In this document: one piece after another, positions 5,394-6,207 of the stretch
Layout of the letters: each line of letters begins with the position of its first letter
Numbering within the stretch: position 1 is the stretch's first letter
Assembly (NCBI GenBank): GCA_905236085.1
Contig: CAJOOD010000057.1
Location: 1 to 6,207, forward strand
From: an uncultured Bacilli bacterium
Lineage (GTDB): Bacteria > Bacillota_I > Bacilli_A > RFN20 > CAG-826
Direction: 5' to 3'
Length of the DNA stretch: 6,207 nt
The notes under the pieces: model-generated
Database searches by the model: none
What the model saw: the letters and a program-made list of their open reading frames with translations, nothing else
What the model was told of the DNA's origin: nothing
Translations under genes and position numbers: made by a program

Positions 5394-6207
5394 AATAATG
5401 ATTGCAAAAGCAATGGATAAAATAATTGTAGATAATATGATAATTGTCGGCATAGATTGAACATTATTATCTATAACTAAATTTGTTATATTACTGTTTC
5501 CGCTAGTTGGATTTCTTTTTAATGTATCATCGAATTCATATTTAAGAACAATATAATCATACAAGGAAACAGCTTTTTGTATGGTGTCTCCGTTTTCATC
5601 CGCGGTGGCGTATCTAAGCATATTCTTACCGTCCTCGGATAAGGAATTATATTGAGACATAAGACCGGTCCAGGCGGTTTGTAAATCGCTATACACGGTG
5701 TTTCCGTTTACTGAACATACATCATTACCAATCAATGTTAATAATTTGTGTGAGAAGGTTAACGCTAAGGAATTATTATCCTCTGTATCATCAAAGCTAA
5801 CTCTACTTACTTTATATAATTGGACCGCTGTTTGACCGCTTGCATAGCAAGAAAACAAATCATCGCCATCATTTTTCCTAATAACATTTCTATTTGCCCC
5901 GTTGGTACATGTAATAACCGCATCGCCATTATCAAAAGATATTTTCCATTCAGCACCTGTGGCTCCATTTTGGGATTTTAAATAATTCTTATTAGAATTT
6001 CCGCCTGCGGCGTAAATATATTTATTGTCGCTATCTTGTAAGGTCCAAGCTCCGGTTGTTCCACCTAATGTATATATTTCAAATGTCCCATTTAGGATAG
6101 AGTTGTCATCAATAGTTACTACATTGGATTTAATGTTATTTCCACTTACATATTTACTCATTGCGTGGATCACGCTATTTTTTTCACTTAAAATAACATA
6201 TTCACCA
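5367..6207 (-). CDS. C-terminal part of a membrane-anchored surface protein
   Basis: This minus-strand gene is open to the right edge of the window. The in-frame GTG at 6173 is not a credible start, because the frame continues upstream without a stop and reads GEYVILSEKNS, which completes a domain. About 279 residues are visible. The first half is Gly/Asn/Thr-rich and beta-like: GTFEIYTLGG, AWTLQDSDNKYIYAAGG, EWKISFDNGDAVI, then FSCYASGQTAVQLYKVS. From memory this matches a recurrent extracellular domain ending in a VQLYK-type motif in surface proteins of uncultured gut Bacilli/Mollicutes. A helical region follows, including TAWTGLMSQYNSLSEDGKN and IQKAVSLYDYIVLKYEF, which also recurs in that family. 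The C-terminus is one membrane helix (PTIIILSTIILSIAFAIII) followed by KRKRSKID, a stop-transfer anchor. There is no LPxTG-type sorting signal, so anchoring is by the helix. The signal peptide and any catalytic domain must lie outside the window. Its substrate is unknown. Confidence 0.85.
   Translation of the reverse strand, partial: GEYVILSEKNSVIHAMSKYVSGNNIKSNVVTIDDNSILNGTFEIYTLGGTTGAWTLQDSDNKYIYAAGGNSNKNYLKSQNGATGAEWKISFDNGDAVITCTNGANRNVIRKNDGDDLFSCYASGQTAVQLYKVSRVSFDDTEDNNSLALTFSHKLLTLIGNDVCSVNGNTVYSDLQTAWTGLMSQYNSLSEDGKNMLRYATADENGDTIQKAVSLYDYIVLKYEFDDTLKRNPTSGNSNITNLVIDNNVQSMPTIIILSTIILSIAFAIIIKRKRSKID

Noticed and set aside
5370..5460. Sortase-type LPxTG anchor on the surface protein
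   Set aside because: Before the final hydrophobic helix the sequence is NNVQSMPTI, with no LPxTG-like motif. A plain C-terminal membrane helix with a basic tail is the better reading.
1..6207. tRNA, rRNA, CRISPR array, insertion sequence or long direct repeats
   Set aside because: I saw no cloverleaf-type pairing with TTCGA-like arms, no regularly spaced repeats and no transposase frame or terminal inverted repeats. The only notable inverted repeats are the two terminators.
1..6207. Mycoplasma-type genetic code (TGA = Trp)
   Set aside because: Tryptophan codons examined are TGG and every gene ends in TAA, so TGA is simply not used as sense here. The window cannot prove which code applies, but gives no support for reassignment.

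Overview
The window is AT-rich, and all six complete or terminated reading frames end in TAA. It uses purine-rich Shine-Dalgarno sites (GGAGGT, GGGGGAG, AGGGGG), sigma-A-type promoters and hairpin-plus-T-tract terminators, which together indicate a low-GC Firmicutes/Mollicutes-type bacterium. Every tryptophan codon I checked is TGG and no gene needs TGA to be sense, so the standard bacterial code fits. The membrane-anchored surface protein at the right edge resembles, from memory, a family common in uncultured gut Bacilli/Mollicutes (RF39/RFN20-like lineages). That placement is inference.

Layout. The left third (1-978, minus strand) holds one unrecognised cytoplasmic protein, followed one base after its stop by the start of another minus-strand gene that leaves the window. 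Between it and the plus-strand genes is a compact divergent control region (about 975-1080). Two good promoters point away from each other there and share the same -35 bases. The rightward promoter drives a tight three-gene operon (1081-4160, gaps of 2 and 3 bases): a divergent ClpP-family serine peptidase with an intact Ser-His-Asp triad, a protein that reads like an AAA+ module without a Walker A loop, and a VirD4/TraG-like ATPase that lacks membrane helices and has Met in place of the last P-loop glycine. A strong hairpin terminator follows at 4206-4250.

After the terminator is a separate plus-strand gene whose likely start is 4314 rather than the first ATG at 4197. Its C-terminal half looks like a trypsin/HtrA fold that has lost its catalytic residues. 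A weak hairpin then separates it from a convergent minus-strand surface-protein gene that is open to the right edge.

Working together (inference). A peptidase, a P-loop-less AAA-like protein and a soluble VirD4-like motor made from one transcript suggest a multi-protein machine, not a conventional conjugation locus. No relaxase, VirB4, VirB6, integrase or attachment site is visible here. The neighbouring trypsin-like pseudoprotease may be unrelated or an accessory. I do not recognise the combination as a named system, and it is the part of the window most worth following up.
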